64,000 nt of DNA from Mycolicibacterium neoaurum. Its GTDB lineage: Bacteria; Actinomycetota; Actinomycetes; Mycobacteriales; Mycobacteriaceae. Where the stretch lies: the NCBI RefSeq assembly GCF_036946495.1, contig NZ_JAQIIX010000002.1:930001-994000 (forward strand). The letters run 5' to 3'. The notes under the pieces were generated by a model that was given only the letters and a program-made list of their open reading frames with translations, was not told where the DNA came from and did no database searches. Positions within the stretch are counted from its first letter, which is position 1. Each line of letters starts with the position of its first letter. This document shows positions 17,609-27,005 of this stretch, in pieces. A program made the translations under genes and the position numbers.

Positions 17609-18555
17609 CGATCGTGAAGTTCCTGGCCCGCCGGTTGGCCTATTCGGCGGTGGTCCTCATCGGTGTCGTGATCCTGGTCTTCACCCTGGTGCATCTGGTT
17701 CCCGGTGATCCGGTGCGCATCGCGCTGGGCACCCGCTACACCCCGCAGGCCTACGACGCCCTGCGCGCAGCGAGCGGATTGGACCAGCCGCTGCTGACCC
17801 AGTTCTTCCAGTATCTGGGGCGCGCGGTGACCGGCGACCTCGGCGTCAGCTTCCGTAACGGTGCCCCGGTGACCGAGGTCCTGATGGAACGCCTGCCTGC
17901 CACCGTCTCGCTGGCCCTTGTGGGTATCGCGCTCGCCCTGCTGATCGCGTTGCCCGCAGGCACGTGGGCGGCCCTGAACGAGGGCCGGGCGAGCGATGCG
18001 CTGGTGCGGGTCACCAGCCAATTCGGCGTGTCGGTCCCGGACTTCTGGCTGGGCATCCTGCTGATATCGCTGTTCTCCACGACATTGGGTTGGTTGCCCA
18101 CCTCGGGATATCGACCGCTGCTGGAGGATCCCGCCGGCTGGTTGCGACACATCATCCTGCCCGGCCTGACGGTGGGGGTGGTCGCCGCGGCCATCATGAC
18201 CCGCTATATCCGTTCTGCCGTACTGGAAGTGGCGGCCATGGGCTATGTGCGCACCGCCCGATCGAAGGGTTTGCCGCCGCGCACCGTGACACTGCGACAC
18301 ACGGTGCGCAACGCTCTGGTGCCCATCCTGACCATCACCGGAATCCAGCTGGGCACCATTCTCGGCGGCGTCATCGTGGTCGAGGTGGTGTTCGCCTGGC
18401 CAGGTATCGGCAGGCTCGTCTACACCTCGGTGGCCGCCCGCGACTACCCGGTGATCCAGGGCGCGGTGTTGCTGATCGCCGTGCTGTTCCTGACGATCAA
18501 CCTGCTGGTGGATCTGTTGTACGCCATCGTCGACCCGAGGATCCGGCTGTCATGA
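17605..18555 (+). CDS. DppB-like ABC permease
   Basis: 316 residues, six predicted membrane helices. N-terminal FLARRLAYSAVVLIGVVILVF with the following VPGDPVR is the DppB/OppB signature; the coupling EAA loop appears as RTARSKGLPPRTVTLRHTVRNAL near residue 215. Forms a heterodimeric channel with the DppC-like protein. GTG 17605 overlaps the binding-protein stop (GTGA). Confidence 0.92.
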   Translation: MTIVKFLARRLAYSAVVLIGVVILVFTLVHLVPGDPVRIALGTRYTPQAYDALRAASGLDQPLLTQFFQYLGRAVTGDLGVSFRNGAPVTEVLMERLPATVSLALVGIALALLIALPAGTWAALNEGRASDALVRVTSQFGVSVPDFWLGILLISLFSTTLGWLPTSGYRPLLEDPAGWLRHIILPGLTVGVVAAAIMTRYIRSAVLEVAAMGYVRTARSKGLPPRTVTLRHTVRNALVPILTITGIQLGTILGGVIVVEVVFAWPGIGRLVYTSVAARDYPVIQGAVLLIAVLFLTINLLVDLLYAIVDPRIRLS

Positions 18556-19424
18556 CCCGAGTGAACGCCTGGCGGCTGCTGGCCGGCAACCCGGTGACGC
18601 TGATCAGCGCAGCCGTGCTGGCAGCAGTCATCGTGATCAGCGTTGCCGCTCAATGGATCGCGCCGTACGGCGTCAACGATATCGACGTGCCGCAGGCCCT
18701 CCGACCGCCCAGCGGCGCACATTGGTTCGGCACCGACGAACTGGGCCGCGATCTGCTCTCGCGGGTGATGGTCGCCGTTCAGGCCTCGATGAAGGTCGCG
18801 GTGGTCAGCGTCGCCTTCGCCGCCGTCATCGGTGTGACGGTCGGCGTGATAGCCGGATACCTGGCAGGCCGCCAGGGCGGCTGGGTGGACACCGTGCTGA
18901 TGCGCATCGTCGACGTGATGTTCGCGTTCCCGGTGCTGCTGCTGGCGCTGGCGATCGTCGCGGTGCTCGGCCCGGGGATCGGCACCACCATGCTGGCCAT
19001 CGGGGTCGTCTACACCCCGATTTTTGCCCGGGTGGCGCGCGCCAGCACACTGTCGGTGCGGGTGGAACCCTATGTGTCCGTGTCGTACACGTTGGGCACC
19101 GGCTCGCGGTATATCTTGACCCGTCACATCCTGCCGAATATCAGCGGACCGCTGATCGTGCAGACCTCACTGTCACTGGCGTTCGCGATCCTGGCCGAGG
19201 CCGCGCTGTCCTTTCTCGGGCTGGGTATCCAGCCCCCGCAACCCTCACTGGGTCGGATGATCTTCGACGCACAGGGTTTCGTGACGTTGGCCTGGTGGAT
19301 GGCGGTGTTCCCGGGTCTGGCGATCTTCCTGATCGTGCTGGCGCTCAATCTTCTCGGCGACGGGCTGCGCGACGTGCTGGACCCCAAGCAGCGCACCATG
19401 ATCGAGGCCCGGAGAGCTCGGTGA
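18552..19424 (+). CDS. DppC-like ABC permease
   Basis: 290 residues. The OppC-type opening (LLAGNPVTLISAAVLAAVIV) is followed by HWFGTDELGRDLLSRV, the most conserved feature of the family, near residue 58, and ALSFLGLGIQPPQPSLGRM near 220. ATG 18552 overlaps the DppB stop and its stop overlaps the ATPase GTG. Confidence 0.92.
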   Translation: MTRVNAWRLLAGNPVTLISAAVLAAVIVISVAAQWIAPYGVNDIDVPQALRPPSGAHWFGTDELGRDLLSRVMVAVQASMKVAVVSVAFAAVIGVTVGVIAGYLAGRQGGWVDTVLMRIVDVMFAFPVLLLALAIVAVLGPGIGTTMLAIGVVYTPIFARVARASTLSVRVEPYVSVSYTLGTGSRYILTRHILPNISGPLIVQTSLSLAFAILAEAALSFLGLGIQPPQPSLGRMIFDAQGFVTLAWWMAVFPGLAIFLIVLALNLLGDGLRDVLDPKQRTMIEARRAR

Positions 19425-20980
19425 ACATTCTGACGGTAAGTGATCTCTCGGTGCGGATCGGACGCCGTGAGATCGTGCGCGGAGTGTCGTTGGCGGTGGA
19501 GCCCGAACAGACCGTCGGCATCGTCGGGGAGTCAGGATCTGGCAAGTCGATGACCGTACTGGCGGCCACCGGCCTGTTGGATGCACCCGGTGCGGTGGTG
19601 AATGGATCGAGTGTCCTTGCCGGAGAACAGGAACTCATCGGCGCCTCGGCCCGGACGCTGCGCGGAGTGCACGGCGGTCGGATCGGTTTCGTCTTCCAGG
19701 ATCCAGGCACGTCGCTCAACCCGTTGCTGACCGTCGAACGCCAGATCACCGAATCGCTGGAAACACACCGCAGGATGACGCGCCGGGCAGCCCGGCAGCG
19801 CGCGCTGGAACTGCTGACCGCCGTGGGGCTTCCGGACCCGCAGAAGCGGCTGCAGTCCTATCCGCACCAACTCTCGGGCGGTCAGCGGCAGCGGGTGATG
19901 GTGGCGATCGCGCTGTCCTGCGACCCGGGACTGCTGGTCGCCGATGAGCCGACCACCGCACTGGATGTCACCACCCAGGCCCAGATCATCGATCTGGTGC
20001 GCGAATTGCAGCGCGACTTCGGCACCGCGGTCATCTGGATCAGCCACGATCTGGGCGTCATCGGGGAGGTGGCCGACACCGTGACCGTGCTGCGCGACGG
20101 GAGCGTCGTTGAGCAGGGCACGATCGACCAGATCTTCGACGCACCCGGCCAGGACTACACCCGCGAACTACTGGCGGCGCGCCCGCTACTCGACGGCACC
20201 GGCCCACCCGAGCCCGCGGCCGACACCGATGTGCTCCTCGACGTCCGGGGCCTCGCGGTGCGCTACGGCGGTGTGCGCGCGGTGGACGATGTGTCGTTCC
20301 AGATCCGCCGCGGCACGACGCTGGGTCTGGTCGGCGAATCAGGATCGGGGAAGTCGACGGTGGCGGCCGCGCTGACCGGATTGGTGAAACCCGATGCCGG
20401 CAGCGCGGTACTCGGCGGTATCGATGTGTTGGCCCGCAAGGCCGATCGGCGGCGTATCGGCATGGTGTTCCAGGATCCGTTCGCTTCGCTGAATCCCCGG
20501 ATGGCGGTGGGTGTGTCGATCGCGGAGCCGCTGGTGGTGCATCGACTGGTCGATGGTCGCGCGCAGCGCCGCGCCCGCGTTGCCGAGCTGCTGGAGATGG
20601 TCGGGTTGGATGCGGATTTCGCCGGGCGCTATCCGCACGAGCTGTCCGGTGGTCAGCGCCAGCGCATCAGTATCGCCCGTGCGCTGGCCGCAGAGCCGGA
20701 TCTGCTGATCCTCGACGAGGCGACCGCTGCTCTGGATGTGTCCGTGCAGGCGACGGTGCTCGAGCTGTTGGCCCGTCTGCAGCGCGAGCTGGAGCTGACC
20801 TACCTGTTCATCGGGCACGATCTCGCGGTGATCGAGCGGATGAGCCATGACGTGTTGGTGCTGCAGGGCGGTCGAACGGTGGAATATCGCAGTGCGGACG
20901 AGCTTTTCAGCGCACCCGAGCAGGACTACACCCGAGCTCTGTTGGCGGCAGTTCCCCCGGCGCGGCCGACGCGTTCCTGA
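19421..20980 (+). CDS. DppD-DppF fused ABC ATPase (two nucleotide-binding domains)
   Basis: 519 residues with two complete ABC domains in one chain. Each has Walker A GESGSGKS (residues ~38 and ~310), signature LSGGQRQR (~150 and ~408) and Walker B ending in LLVADEPT or LILDEAT. The fusion supplies both ATPase sites of the peptide importer encoded upstream. GTG 19421 overlaps the DppC stop. The last 74 bases overlap the convergent MFS gene. Confidence 0.92.
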   Translation: MNILTVSDLSVRIGRREIVRGVSLAVEPEQTVGIVGESGSGKSMTVLAATGLLDAPGAVVNGSSVLAGEQELIGASARTLRGVHGGRIGFVFQDPGTSLNPLLTVERQITESLETHRRMTRRAARQRALELLTAVGLPDPQKRLQSYPHQLSGGQRQRVMVAIALSCDPGLLVADEPTTALDVTTQAQIIDLVRELQRDFGTAVIWISHDLGVIGEVADTVTVLRDGSVVEQGTIDQIFDAPGQDYTRELLAARPLLDGTGPPEPAADTDVLLDVRGLAVRYGGVRAVDDVSFQIRRGTTLGLVGESGSGKSTVAAALTGLVKPDAGSAVLGGIDVLARKADRRRIGMVFQDPFASLNPRMAVGVSIAEPLVVHRLVDGRAQRRARVAELLEMVGLDADFAGRYPHELSGGQRQRISIARALAAEPDLLILDEATAALDVSVQATVLELLARLQRELELTYLFIGHDLAVIERMSHDVLVLQGGRTVEYRSADELFSAPEQDYTRALLAAVPPARPTRS

Positions 20981-22133
20981 CCTCGCGGAAATGGCCGAGC
21001 TCAGAGGCAAGCAGAGCGATCAGGATGGAGCCGGCCGCGGCAGCCAGCAGGACCGCGAAACCGTAGGGCAACGCCGCCGCACCGATCAGCGGGGCGATGG
21101 AGATGCCGATGTACATCGCCGTCGAGTACCAGGCCAGTGCCACACCGGCGTACCGGGCGTCGATGACGGCGAGCCGGTACTGGATGGCCACCGATGCCGC
21201 GGTCCCGGCCAGACCCGAGCAGGCGAAGACCGCCGCGGTGGCGACCACGGAATGATGTGCCGGTATCAGCGTGAGGAACGCCGCGCACTGCACGGTGAGC
21301 ACCGCTTGCAGGGTGCGGCGGCTACCGATGCGGTCGGTGAGCCTGCCGCCCAGGACGTTGCCCGCGATGCCGGCCATGCCGTACACCAGCAACAGCACGG
21401 CGGTCTTCGAACTGTCACCACCGGTCGCGTCGTGGGTGATGACCGCGCTGAAGATGTAGACCATGTTGAACGCCAACATCATCAACAGCGATGCGGCGGT
21501 CGCGAAGACGATGTGCCGGTTGCGCATCACGGCCACCCGGTCGCGCAGGCGCACCCCGTCCCCGACGGGAACGTCGCGCACCACCAGGAGCAGTACCGGA
21601 GCCAGCACGGCGGCCAGGCCGGCCAGCAGGGCCAGCGGCAACCGCCAGCCGCCGATATCGGCCAGTGCGGTCCCGATCGGTGACCCGATCGCCATGGCCA
21701 GGGTGAATCCCATGCCGACGAAGGCGATGGCGCGACCACGCACCGCCGCAGGCACCAGCACGGGTGCGGCCGCGATGGCCGTCGGGACCAAGGCGGCACC
21801 ACCGAATGCGGCGACCACCCGGCCCGCGGTGAACACCGCGAAGGTGTCGGCCGCAGCGGCCAGGAAGGTGCCGATAGCGATCAGGACGAGTCCACCCGCC
21901 ATGACCCGCTGTTGGGGCATGCGTCCACAGGCGACCGACACGACGGGAGAGGCCACCGCGACGACGGCGGCGTAGACGGAGATGGCGTACCCGACGGTGC
22001 CCGGCCCGACGCCGAGTCCCTCACCGATCTTGGGTAGCAGGCCGGCGATCACGAAGGCGTTGGTCCCGACAATGAACAGGGCCAGCGCGAGCAGCGTCAA
22101 CCGCACGGTGTTCACCCTGCCCAGACGCGCCAC
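20907..22133 (-). CDS. MFS transporter, DHA1 (AraJ/YdhP-like)
   Basis: 408 residues, about 12 hydrophobic helices. N-terminal LTLLALALFIVGTNAFVIAGLLPKIGEGL and the later GGRLTDRIGSRRTLQ are typical of DHA1 drug/metabolite exporters. GTG 22133 has AAGGGG upstream; a second in-frame GTG lies at 22115. A CGGTAC-N6-GTACCG dyad sits just upstream. The 3' end runs 74 bases into the ABC ATPase gene on the other strand. Substrate unknown. Confidence 0.85.
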   Translation of the reverse strand: MARLGRVNTVRLTLLALALFIVGTNAFVIAGLLPKIGEGLGVGPGTVGYAISVYAAVVAVASPVVSVACGRMPQQRVMAGGLVLIAIGTFLAAAADTFAVFTAGRVVAAFGGAALVPTAIAAAPVLVPAAVRGRAIAFVGMGFTLAMAIGSPIGTALADIGGWRLPLALLAGLAAVLAPVLLLVVRDVPVGDGVRLRDRVAVMRNRHIVFATAASLLMMLAFNMVYIFSAVITHDATGGDSSKTAVLLLVYGMAGIAGNVLGGRLTDRIGSRRTLQAVLTVQCAAFLTLIPAHHSVVATAAVFACSGLAGTAASVAIQYRLAVIDARYAGVALAWYSTAMYIGISIAPLIGAAALPYGFAVLLAAAAGSILIALLASELGHFREVRNASAAPGELPPTELGCSPARVR

Positions 22134-22149
22134 GACAACCCCTTAGTTT

Positions 22150-22167
22150 CGGTACCAAAGCGTACCG
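22150..22167. promoter_or_regulatory. Operator-like dyad upstream of MFS gene
   Basis: CGGTAC-CAAAGC-GTACCG, a perfect 6+6 inverted repeat 17 bp before the MFS start. Its location in the 145-bp gap suggests a repressor site, but no regulator gene is adjacent. The rest of that gap shows nothing recognisable. Confidence 0.35.
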
Positions 22168-22278
22168 GGCTCCGGGTTACCCGTTTACCGCCGACGGTGC
22201 ACGCAGATCGTGATCTCGGCAATACTCACGATCTACACGCACGGTCGGCGCGAACGTCGCGTTCTTGCAGGCACGAGC

Positions 22279-22872
22279 TCAGGCCGTCTCCAGCGCCAGC
22301 AGGGTCGCCTTGACCTCCGCACCGCCGGCGTACTGTCCGATGGAACCGTCGGTGCGGACCACCCGGTGACACGGGATGACCAGAGGCAGCGGATTGTTCC
22401 CGCAGGCGCTGCCCACCGCGCGCACCGCATTCGGGTTCCCGACGGCCGCGGCGACATCGGCGTAGCTCGCGCGGCGGCCGTAGCCGATATGCCGCAGGTG
22501 TTCGACCACCTGCCGCCTGAATCCGCCGGTGAGCTGCAGATCCAGCGGCAGATCGAAGGCGGTCCGGCCGCCCGCCAGATATTGCTCGATCTGGACGGCG
22601 GCATCGTCGAGGCGGGCCGGGGCGCGAAGCACCCGCGGGCTGACCTTGGCCGCCAGCCTGCTGAGCTCGGTCTCCTCGGGATCGTGGGCGAGGAACGCGA
22701 CCCGCACCAACCCGGCCGGCGTCGCCGCGAGCAGCAGGGGTCCGACAGCGGTATCGATGGTGCGGTAGGCCACGTCGAGCGTGCCGGCGCGTTCGGCATC
22801 CTGGGCCAACCGGTCGCGTAACCGGCTCAGCGCGCTGTCGTCGGCCGGCAGCCGATCGAAGATCTCGGTCAT
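22279..22872 (-). CDS. ogt: Methylated-DNA-[protein]-cysteine S-methyltransferase
   Basis: 197 residues. The active-site motif IPCHRVV puts the acceptor at Cys168; the upstream GYGRRASYADVAAAVGNPNAVRAVG is the DNA-binding winged helix of the Ogt/AGT family. It irreversibly takes O6-alkyl groups from guanine. ATG 22872 shares one base with the sigma-factor stop (TGATG), so its synthesis is coupled to that gene. Confidence 0.9.
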   Translation of the reverse strand: MTEIFDRLPADDSALSRLRDRLAQDAERAGTLDVAYRTIDTAVGPLLLAATPAGLVRVAFLAHDPEETELSRLAAKVSPRVLRAPARLDDAAVQIEQYLAGGRTAFDLPLDLQLTGGFRRQVVEHLRHIGYGRRASYADVAAAVGNPNAVRAVGSACGNNPLPLVIPCHRVVRTDGSIGQYAGGAEVKATLLALETA

Positions 22873-23375
22873 CAGGACTCCCTCGGATAACTGGTGCGCA
22901 GGGTCTTGAGGCCGTCGGCGGCGGCCCGGCGGGCGGCCTCGGGCGAACCGCCCAACAACTCGGCGATCTCGCCGTACGGCAGGCCCGCCAGGTAGCGGTA
23001 GGCCAGGGTGCGCCGTTGCTTGTCGGGAAGGGCCGCCAGCGCGCCCCACAGATCCGGGTCGAAACCGTCGACGCGCGCCGTCTCCGGGATCTGGGCGACC
23101 GGTGCGGGAGCCCGGGTCTGCGAGCGGCCGATATCGATGGCCCGCCGATGCGCGATGGTCACCAGCCAGGCCTGCACATTGGCCTCCGGGTCGAGATCCG
23201 GATAGCCGCGCATCGCCGACAGGAAGGTCTCCGACCAGGCGTCCTCGGCATCGATGGGACCGAGCACGGCCCGACACACCCGCAGCACCATCGGGCCGTA
23301 CTCGGTCACGATGCTCTCGAAGGGACGCACGCTCACATTGTGTAGACGTCGGCGGCGGGAGAAACGTGAGATCAC
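22872..23375 (-). CDS. ECF-type sigma-70 family RNA polymerase sigma factor
   Basis: 167 residues from GTG 23375 (an internal GTG at 23336 is also possible). Region 2 reads FESIVTEYGPMVLRVCRAVLGPIDAEDAWSETF with QAWLVTIAHRRAIDIGR; region 4 shows LPDKQRRTLAYRYLAGLPYGEIAELLGGSPEAARR. No anti-sigma gene is beside it. Its only operon partner is ogt, suggesting it serves an alkylation or DNA-repair response (inference), although a role as an Ogt-linked HTH regulator without true sigma activity is possible. Divergent from the thiolase gene across 38 bp. Confidence 0.82.
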   Translation of the reverse strand: MISRFSRRRRLHNVSVRPFESIVTEYGPMVLRVCRAVLGPIDAEDAWSETFLSAMRGYPDLDPEANVQAWLVTIAHRRAIDIGRSQTRAPAPVAQIPETARVDGFDPDLWGALAALPDKQRRTLAYRYLAGLPYGEIAELLGGSPEAARRAAADGLKTLRTSYPRES

Positions 23376-23413
23376 CCCGAGTCACTCTCTTAGTTGTAGT
23401 ACCGTCGGTCGGC

Positions 23414-24613
23414 ATGACCACCAACGTGTGGATACTCGGGGGTTACCAGAGCGACTTCGCCCGCAATGTGCAGCGCGAAGGCGGTGATCTCGGCACGCTG
23501 ACCGGCGAGGTGGTCCGCGAGACCCTCGCCGCCGCGCACACCCGCGGTGCCGATATCGGAGTGCTCCACATGGCCAACGCCTTCGGGGAGTTGTTCGCCA
23601 ACCAGGGCCACCTCGGCGCGATGCCCGCCAGCGTCGAGCCCGATCTGTGGGGCACTCCCGCCACCCGGCACGAGGCGGCCTGCGCATCGGGCAGCGCCGC
23701 AGTGTTGTCCGCCATCGCCGATCTGAAATCGGGTGCCTACGCCAGCGCCCTGGTGCTGGGGGTGGAGCTGGAGAAGACGGTGCCCGGCGATATCGCGGCA
23801 CGTCACCTCGGCGCGGCCGCCTGGACCGGACACGAAGGCACGGATGCGACGTTCATGTGGCCGTCGATGTTCTCGCGGGTGGCCGACGAGTACGACCGCC
23901 GCTACGGCATCGACGCCATCCACCTCGACGCCATCTCCGCGCTGAACTACGCCAACGCCCGGTCCAACCCCAACGCCCAGACCCGGTCCTGGCGGGTCGA
24001 TCCGGAGTCCAACCCGGTCGTCGAGGGCCGGATCCGGCGGCTGGACTGCAGTCAGATGACCGACGGCGGCGCGGGCGTGGTGCTGGTGTCCGACGCATAT
24101 CTGCGGGCCCATCCCAACGCACGCCCCATCGCGGTGATCGCGGGATGGGGCCACCGCACCGTCGGCCTCGGGCTCGCGCAGAAGCTGGAACGCTCCGACG
24201 AGTACGTCTTTCCACATGTGCGTCGGGCCGTCCAGGACGCCTTCGCCCGCGCCAGGGTCGATCTCGACACGCTCGAAGGGTTCGAGGTGCACGACTGCTT
24301 CACTCCCAGTGAGTATCTCGCCATCGACCACATCGGCCTGACCGGACCCGGCGAATCGTGGAAGGCCATCGAGAACGGTGAGATCGCGCGCGGAGGCCGG
24401 TTGCCCATCAATCCCAGCGGCGGCCTGATCGGCGGTGGGCATCCGGTAGGGGCGACGGGTGTCCGGATGATCGTCGACGCCGCCCGCCAGGTCTCCGGCA
24501 CCGCCGGCGAGTATCAGGTCGACGGCGCACAGACCTTCGGCACCCTGAACTTCGGTGGTAGCACCGCCACCACCATCAGCTTCGTGATCGGCTCTGCCGA
24601 GGAGGTTTCGTGA
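23414..24613 (+). CDS. Thiolase, SCP-x type (Rv0914c-like)
   Basis: 399 residues. Nucleophile Cys90 lies in EAACASGS; the catalytic loop VHDCFTPSEY and C-terminal GGLIGGGHPVGATG supply the second Cys and His. The C-terminal CxG of biosynthetic thiolases is replaced by LNFGGST, as in SCP2-type thiolases where the HDCF cysteine takes over. It would cleave or condense 3-ketoacyl-CoA, perhaps of a branched or sterol-derived chain (family knowledge). ATG 23414 fits the family start. It overlaps the carotenoid oxygenase start by four bases. Confidence 0.85.
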   Translation: MTTNVWILGGYQSDFARNVQREGGDLGTLTGEVVRETLAAAHTRGADIGVLHMANAFGELFANQGHLGAMPASVEPDLWGTPATRHEAACASGSAAVLSAIADLKSGAYASALVLGVELEKTVPGDIAARHLGAAAWTGHEGTDATFMWPSMFSRVADEYDRRYGIDAIHLDAISALNYANARSNPNAQTRSWRVDPESNPVVEGRIRRLDCSQMTDGGAGVVLVSDAYLRAHPNARPIAVIAGWGHRTVGLGLAQKLERSDEYVFPHVRRAVQDAFARARVDLDTLEGFEVHDCFTPSEYLAIDHIGLTGPGESWKAIENGEIARGGRLPINPSGGLIGGGHPVGATGVRMIVDAARQVSGTAGEYQVDGAQTFGTLNFGGSTATTISFVIGSAEEVS

Positions 24614-26112
24614 ACACCGATGTGGTCGCCAAATACCTGTCGACATTGCCCGAGGATGACGATCATCCCTACCGCACCGGACCCTGGCGACCGCAGACCT
24701 GCGAATGGGACGCCGACGACCTGACCGCCGTCGAAGGCGAGATTCCCAACGATCTGGACGGGATCTATCTGCGCAACACCGAGAACCCGTTACACCCGGC
24801 GTTCAAGGCCTATCACCCCTTCGACGGTGACGGAATGTTGCACATCGTCGGCTTCGGTGACGGTAAGGCGTTCTACCGCAACAGGTTCGTCAAGACCGAG
24901 GGATTCCTGGCCGAGTACGAAGCCGGTGGACCACTGTGGCCCGGTATCGCCGAACCCGTCGAGCTGGCCCAGCGCGATCACGGCTGGGGTGCGCGCACCC
25001 TGATGAAGGATGCGTCGAGCACCGATGTCACCGTGCATCGCGGGGTGGCGCTGACGAGCTTCTACCAGTGCGGCGATCTGTACCGCATCGACCCGCGCAC
25101 CGGAGACACCCTCGGCAAGCAGCCATGGACGCCCGCCGGGCTCGGGGTGTCGGCACATCCCAAGGTCGACGATGCCACCGGCGAGCTGCTGTTCTTCAAC
25201 TACGGCAAGGACGCGCCCTACATGCACTACGGCGTGGTCGACGAGACCGACACCCTGGTGCACTACGTCGACGTGGAACTGCCGGGACCGCGCCTGCCGC
25301 ACGATATGGCGTTCACCGAGAACTACGTGATACTGAACGACTTTCCGCTGTTCTGGGACGCGGAGTTCCTCAAGCACAACGCTCATCTCCCCAGGCTGCA
25401 CCGCGACCTGCCGTCGCGGTTCGCGGTGATCCCGCGCCGCGGATCGGAGGTGAAATGGTTCGAGGCCGACACCACCTATGTTCTGCACTTCACCAACGCC
25501 TACGAGGACGGCGACGAGATCGTGCTGGACGGCTTCTTCCAGGGTGATCCCGAGCCGGTCACGGGTATCGACAACGGGATGAATCCGAAGTGGCAGCGCA
25601 TCTTCCGCGGATTGTCCCTCGACGGGATGCAGACCCGCCTGCACCGCTGGCGGTTCAACCTCGTCACCGGTGCCACCCGCGAGGAGCAGCTGTCCGACAG
25701 CCTGACCGAGTTCGGGATGATCAACTGCGGGTACGCCGGCCGCCCGTATCGCTACGCCTACGCCGCCACCGGCAAGCCGGGTTGGTTCCTGTTCGACGGG
25801 CTGGTGCGCCACGATCTGCACACCGGAGCCGAGGAGCGTTTCTCGTTCGGCGAGGGTGTGTACGGCAGTGAGACCGCCATGGCTCCGCGGGTGGGTAGCC
25901 GCGGTGAGGACGACGGCTACCTGGTCACCATCACCACCGATATGACCGCCGACGCGTCCTACTGCCTGGTGTTCGACGCTGCCCGGGTGTCCGACGGCCC
26001 GGTGTGCAAGCTGCTGCTACCCGAACGGGTCTCCAGCGGAACGCATTCCACCTGGGCGCCCGGGTCTGAACTGCGACGGTTCCGGCCAGAGGGATCCACG
26101 TCGGCCCGGTGA
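24610..26112 (+). CDS. Carotenoid/stilbene cleavage oxygenase (RPE65 family, Rv0913c-like)
   Basis: 500 residues, seven-bladed propeller family binding Fe(II) with four His. Candidates are in LGVSAHPKVDD, RLPHDMAFTENYVI, the histidine in YVLHFTNAYEDGD and GTHSTWAPG at the C-terminus. FDGDGMLH and IPNDLDGIYLRN are further family signatures. It should cleave a double bond of an apocarotenoid or stilbenoid. GTG 24610 overlaps the thiolase stop and its own stop overlaps the HxlR gene, so the three form an operon. Confidence 0.88.
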   Translation: MNTDVVAKYLSTLPEDDDHPYRTGPWRPQTCEWDADDLTAVEGEIPNDLDGIYLRNTENPLHPAFKAYHPFDGDGMLHIVGFGDGKAFYRNRFVKTEGFLAEYEAGGPLWPGIAEPVELAQRDHGWGARTLMKDASSTDVTVHRGVALTSFYQCGDLYRIDPRTGDTLGKQPWTPAGLGVSAHPKVDDATGELLFFNYGKDAPYMHYGVVDETDTLVHYVDVELPGPRLPHDMAFTENYVILNDFPLFWDAEFLKHNAHLPRLHRDLPSRFAVIPRRGSEVKWFEADTTYVLHFTNAYEDGDEIVLDGFFQGDPEPVTGIDNGMNPKWQRIFRGLSLDGMQTRLHRWRFNLVTGATREEQLSDSLTEFGMINCGYAGRPYRYAYAATGKPGWFLFDGLVRHDLHTGAEERFSFGEGVYGSETAMAPRVGSRGEDDGYLVTITTDMTADASYCLVFDAARVSDGPVCKLLLPERVSSGTHSTWAPGSELRRFRPEGSTSAR

Positions 26113-27005
26113 CCCCTACCCGACTGGCCGCCGGTGACGTCAATGCCGTCGGCCGCATGCTCGGTGTGCTCGCCGACGAATGGACGCTGTTGATCGTGCA
26201 GCAATCGCTGCTGGGTGCCACCCGGTATGCCGAGTTCGCCGCGCGCCTGCCCATCTCACATTCGGTGCTGAGTCGACGCCTTTCGGCGATGACCACCGAC
26301 GATCTGCTCGAACGTGTTCGTTACCAGGACAACCCGCCCCGTTTCGAGTACACCGCCACCGAGCGTGCGCAGAGCCTGTGGCCGGTGCTGACGAGCATCT
26401 GGCACTGGGAACGAAGCTGGGTGCCCGACCATCCCGAGCCGTTGCCGGTGATTCGGCACGCGGTGTGCGGTGCGGCCTGTTCTCCGGCGTTGACGTGCCG
26501 CAACTGCCGCCGCCGTGTGTCGACCGGCGACCTCACCGCGCACTGGGGACCCAGCGGATCATGGCCACGCTCGATACCCGAGGTCGCCACCCGGCGCCGG
26601 TCCCACCGCGACCGCGCCGGCGGAGCCTCGGATCTGTTCCCGCACACGATGAGCATCCTCGGCAACCGGTGGGCCTTCGCCATCATGGTGGCCGCCTTCG
26701 TGGGAACCACCCGGTTCTCCGGGTTCGCCGAACAGCTCGGCGCTCCCCCCGCTTCGCTGGTCGACCGGCTACAGCTCCTGGTGAGCAATGGCGTGCTCGA
26801 CGGTGAGTACCGGCTGACACCGAAGGGGGATGCCGTCCTGCCGATCATCGTCACCGCCCTGGACTGGGCGCAGCGGTGGTTCGTCGCCGATGAGGGGCCG
26901 GCGGTGATCGTGACCCACATGGGCTGTGGCTCAGGCTTTGTCGCCACGCTGACCTGTGACCGATGCAACGCCCCCCTGCGCGGAAATCAGATCACAAGGG
27001 GCTAG
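26109..27005 (+). CDS. Tandem HxlR-family regulator with two Cys clusters
   Basis: 298 residues that are an internal duplication. Each half has an HxlR winged helix: residues ~10-105 (LGVLADEWTLLIVQQSLLGATRYAEF) and ~178-262 (SILGNRWAFAIMVAAFVGTTRFSGF). Each winged helix is followed by a His/Cys cluster: H118, C120, C124, C130, C133 and H270, C273, C283, C286, both ending LTCxxC. These look like zinc or redox sites. HxlR proteins usually are ~110 aa dimers; this one would be a covalent dimer. It is the last gene of the thiolase-oxygenase operon, so it probably regulates it. The stop codon lies within the CIRCE element of the next gene. Confidence 0.82.
   Translation: MTPTRLAAGDVNAVGRMLGVLADEWTLLIVQQSLLGATRYAEFAARLPISHSVLSRRLSAMTTDDLLERVRYQDNPPRFEYTATERAQSLWPVLTSIWHWERSWVPDHPEPLPVIRHAVCGAACSPALTCRNCRRRVSTGDLTAHWGPSGSWPRSIPEVATRRRSHRDRAGGASDLFPHTMSILGNRWAFAIMVAAFVGTTRFSGFAEQLGAPPASLVDRLQLLVSNGVLDGEYRLTPKGDAVLPIIVTALDWAQRWFVADEGPAVIVTHMGCGSGFVATLTCDRCNAPLRGNQITRG

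Noticed and set aside
22279..23424. A single long minus-strand frame joining ogt to sequence inside the sigma factor
   Set aside because: Upstream part is a different frame of the sigma gene with no similarity; ogt starts at 22872.
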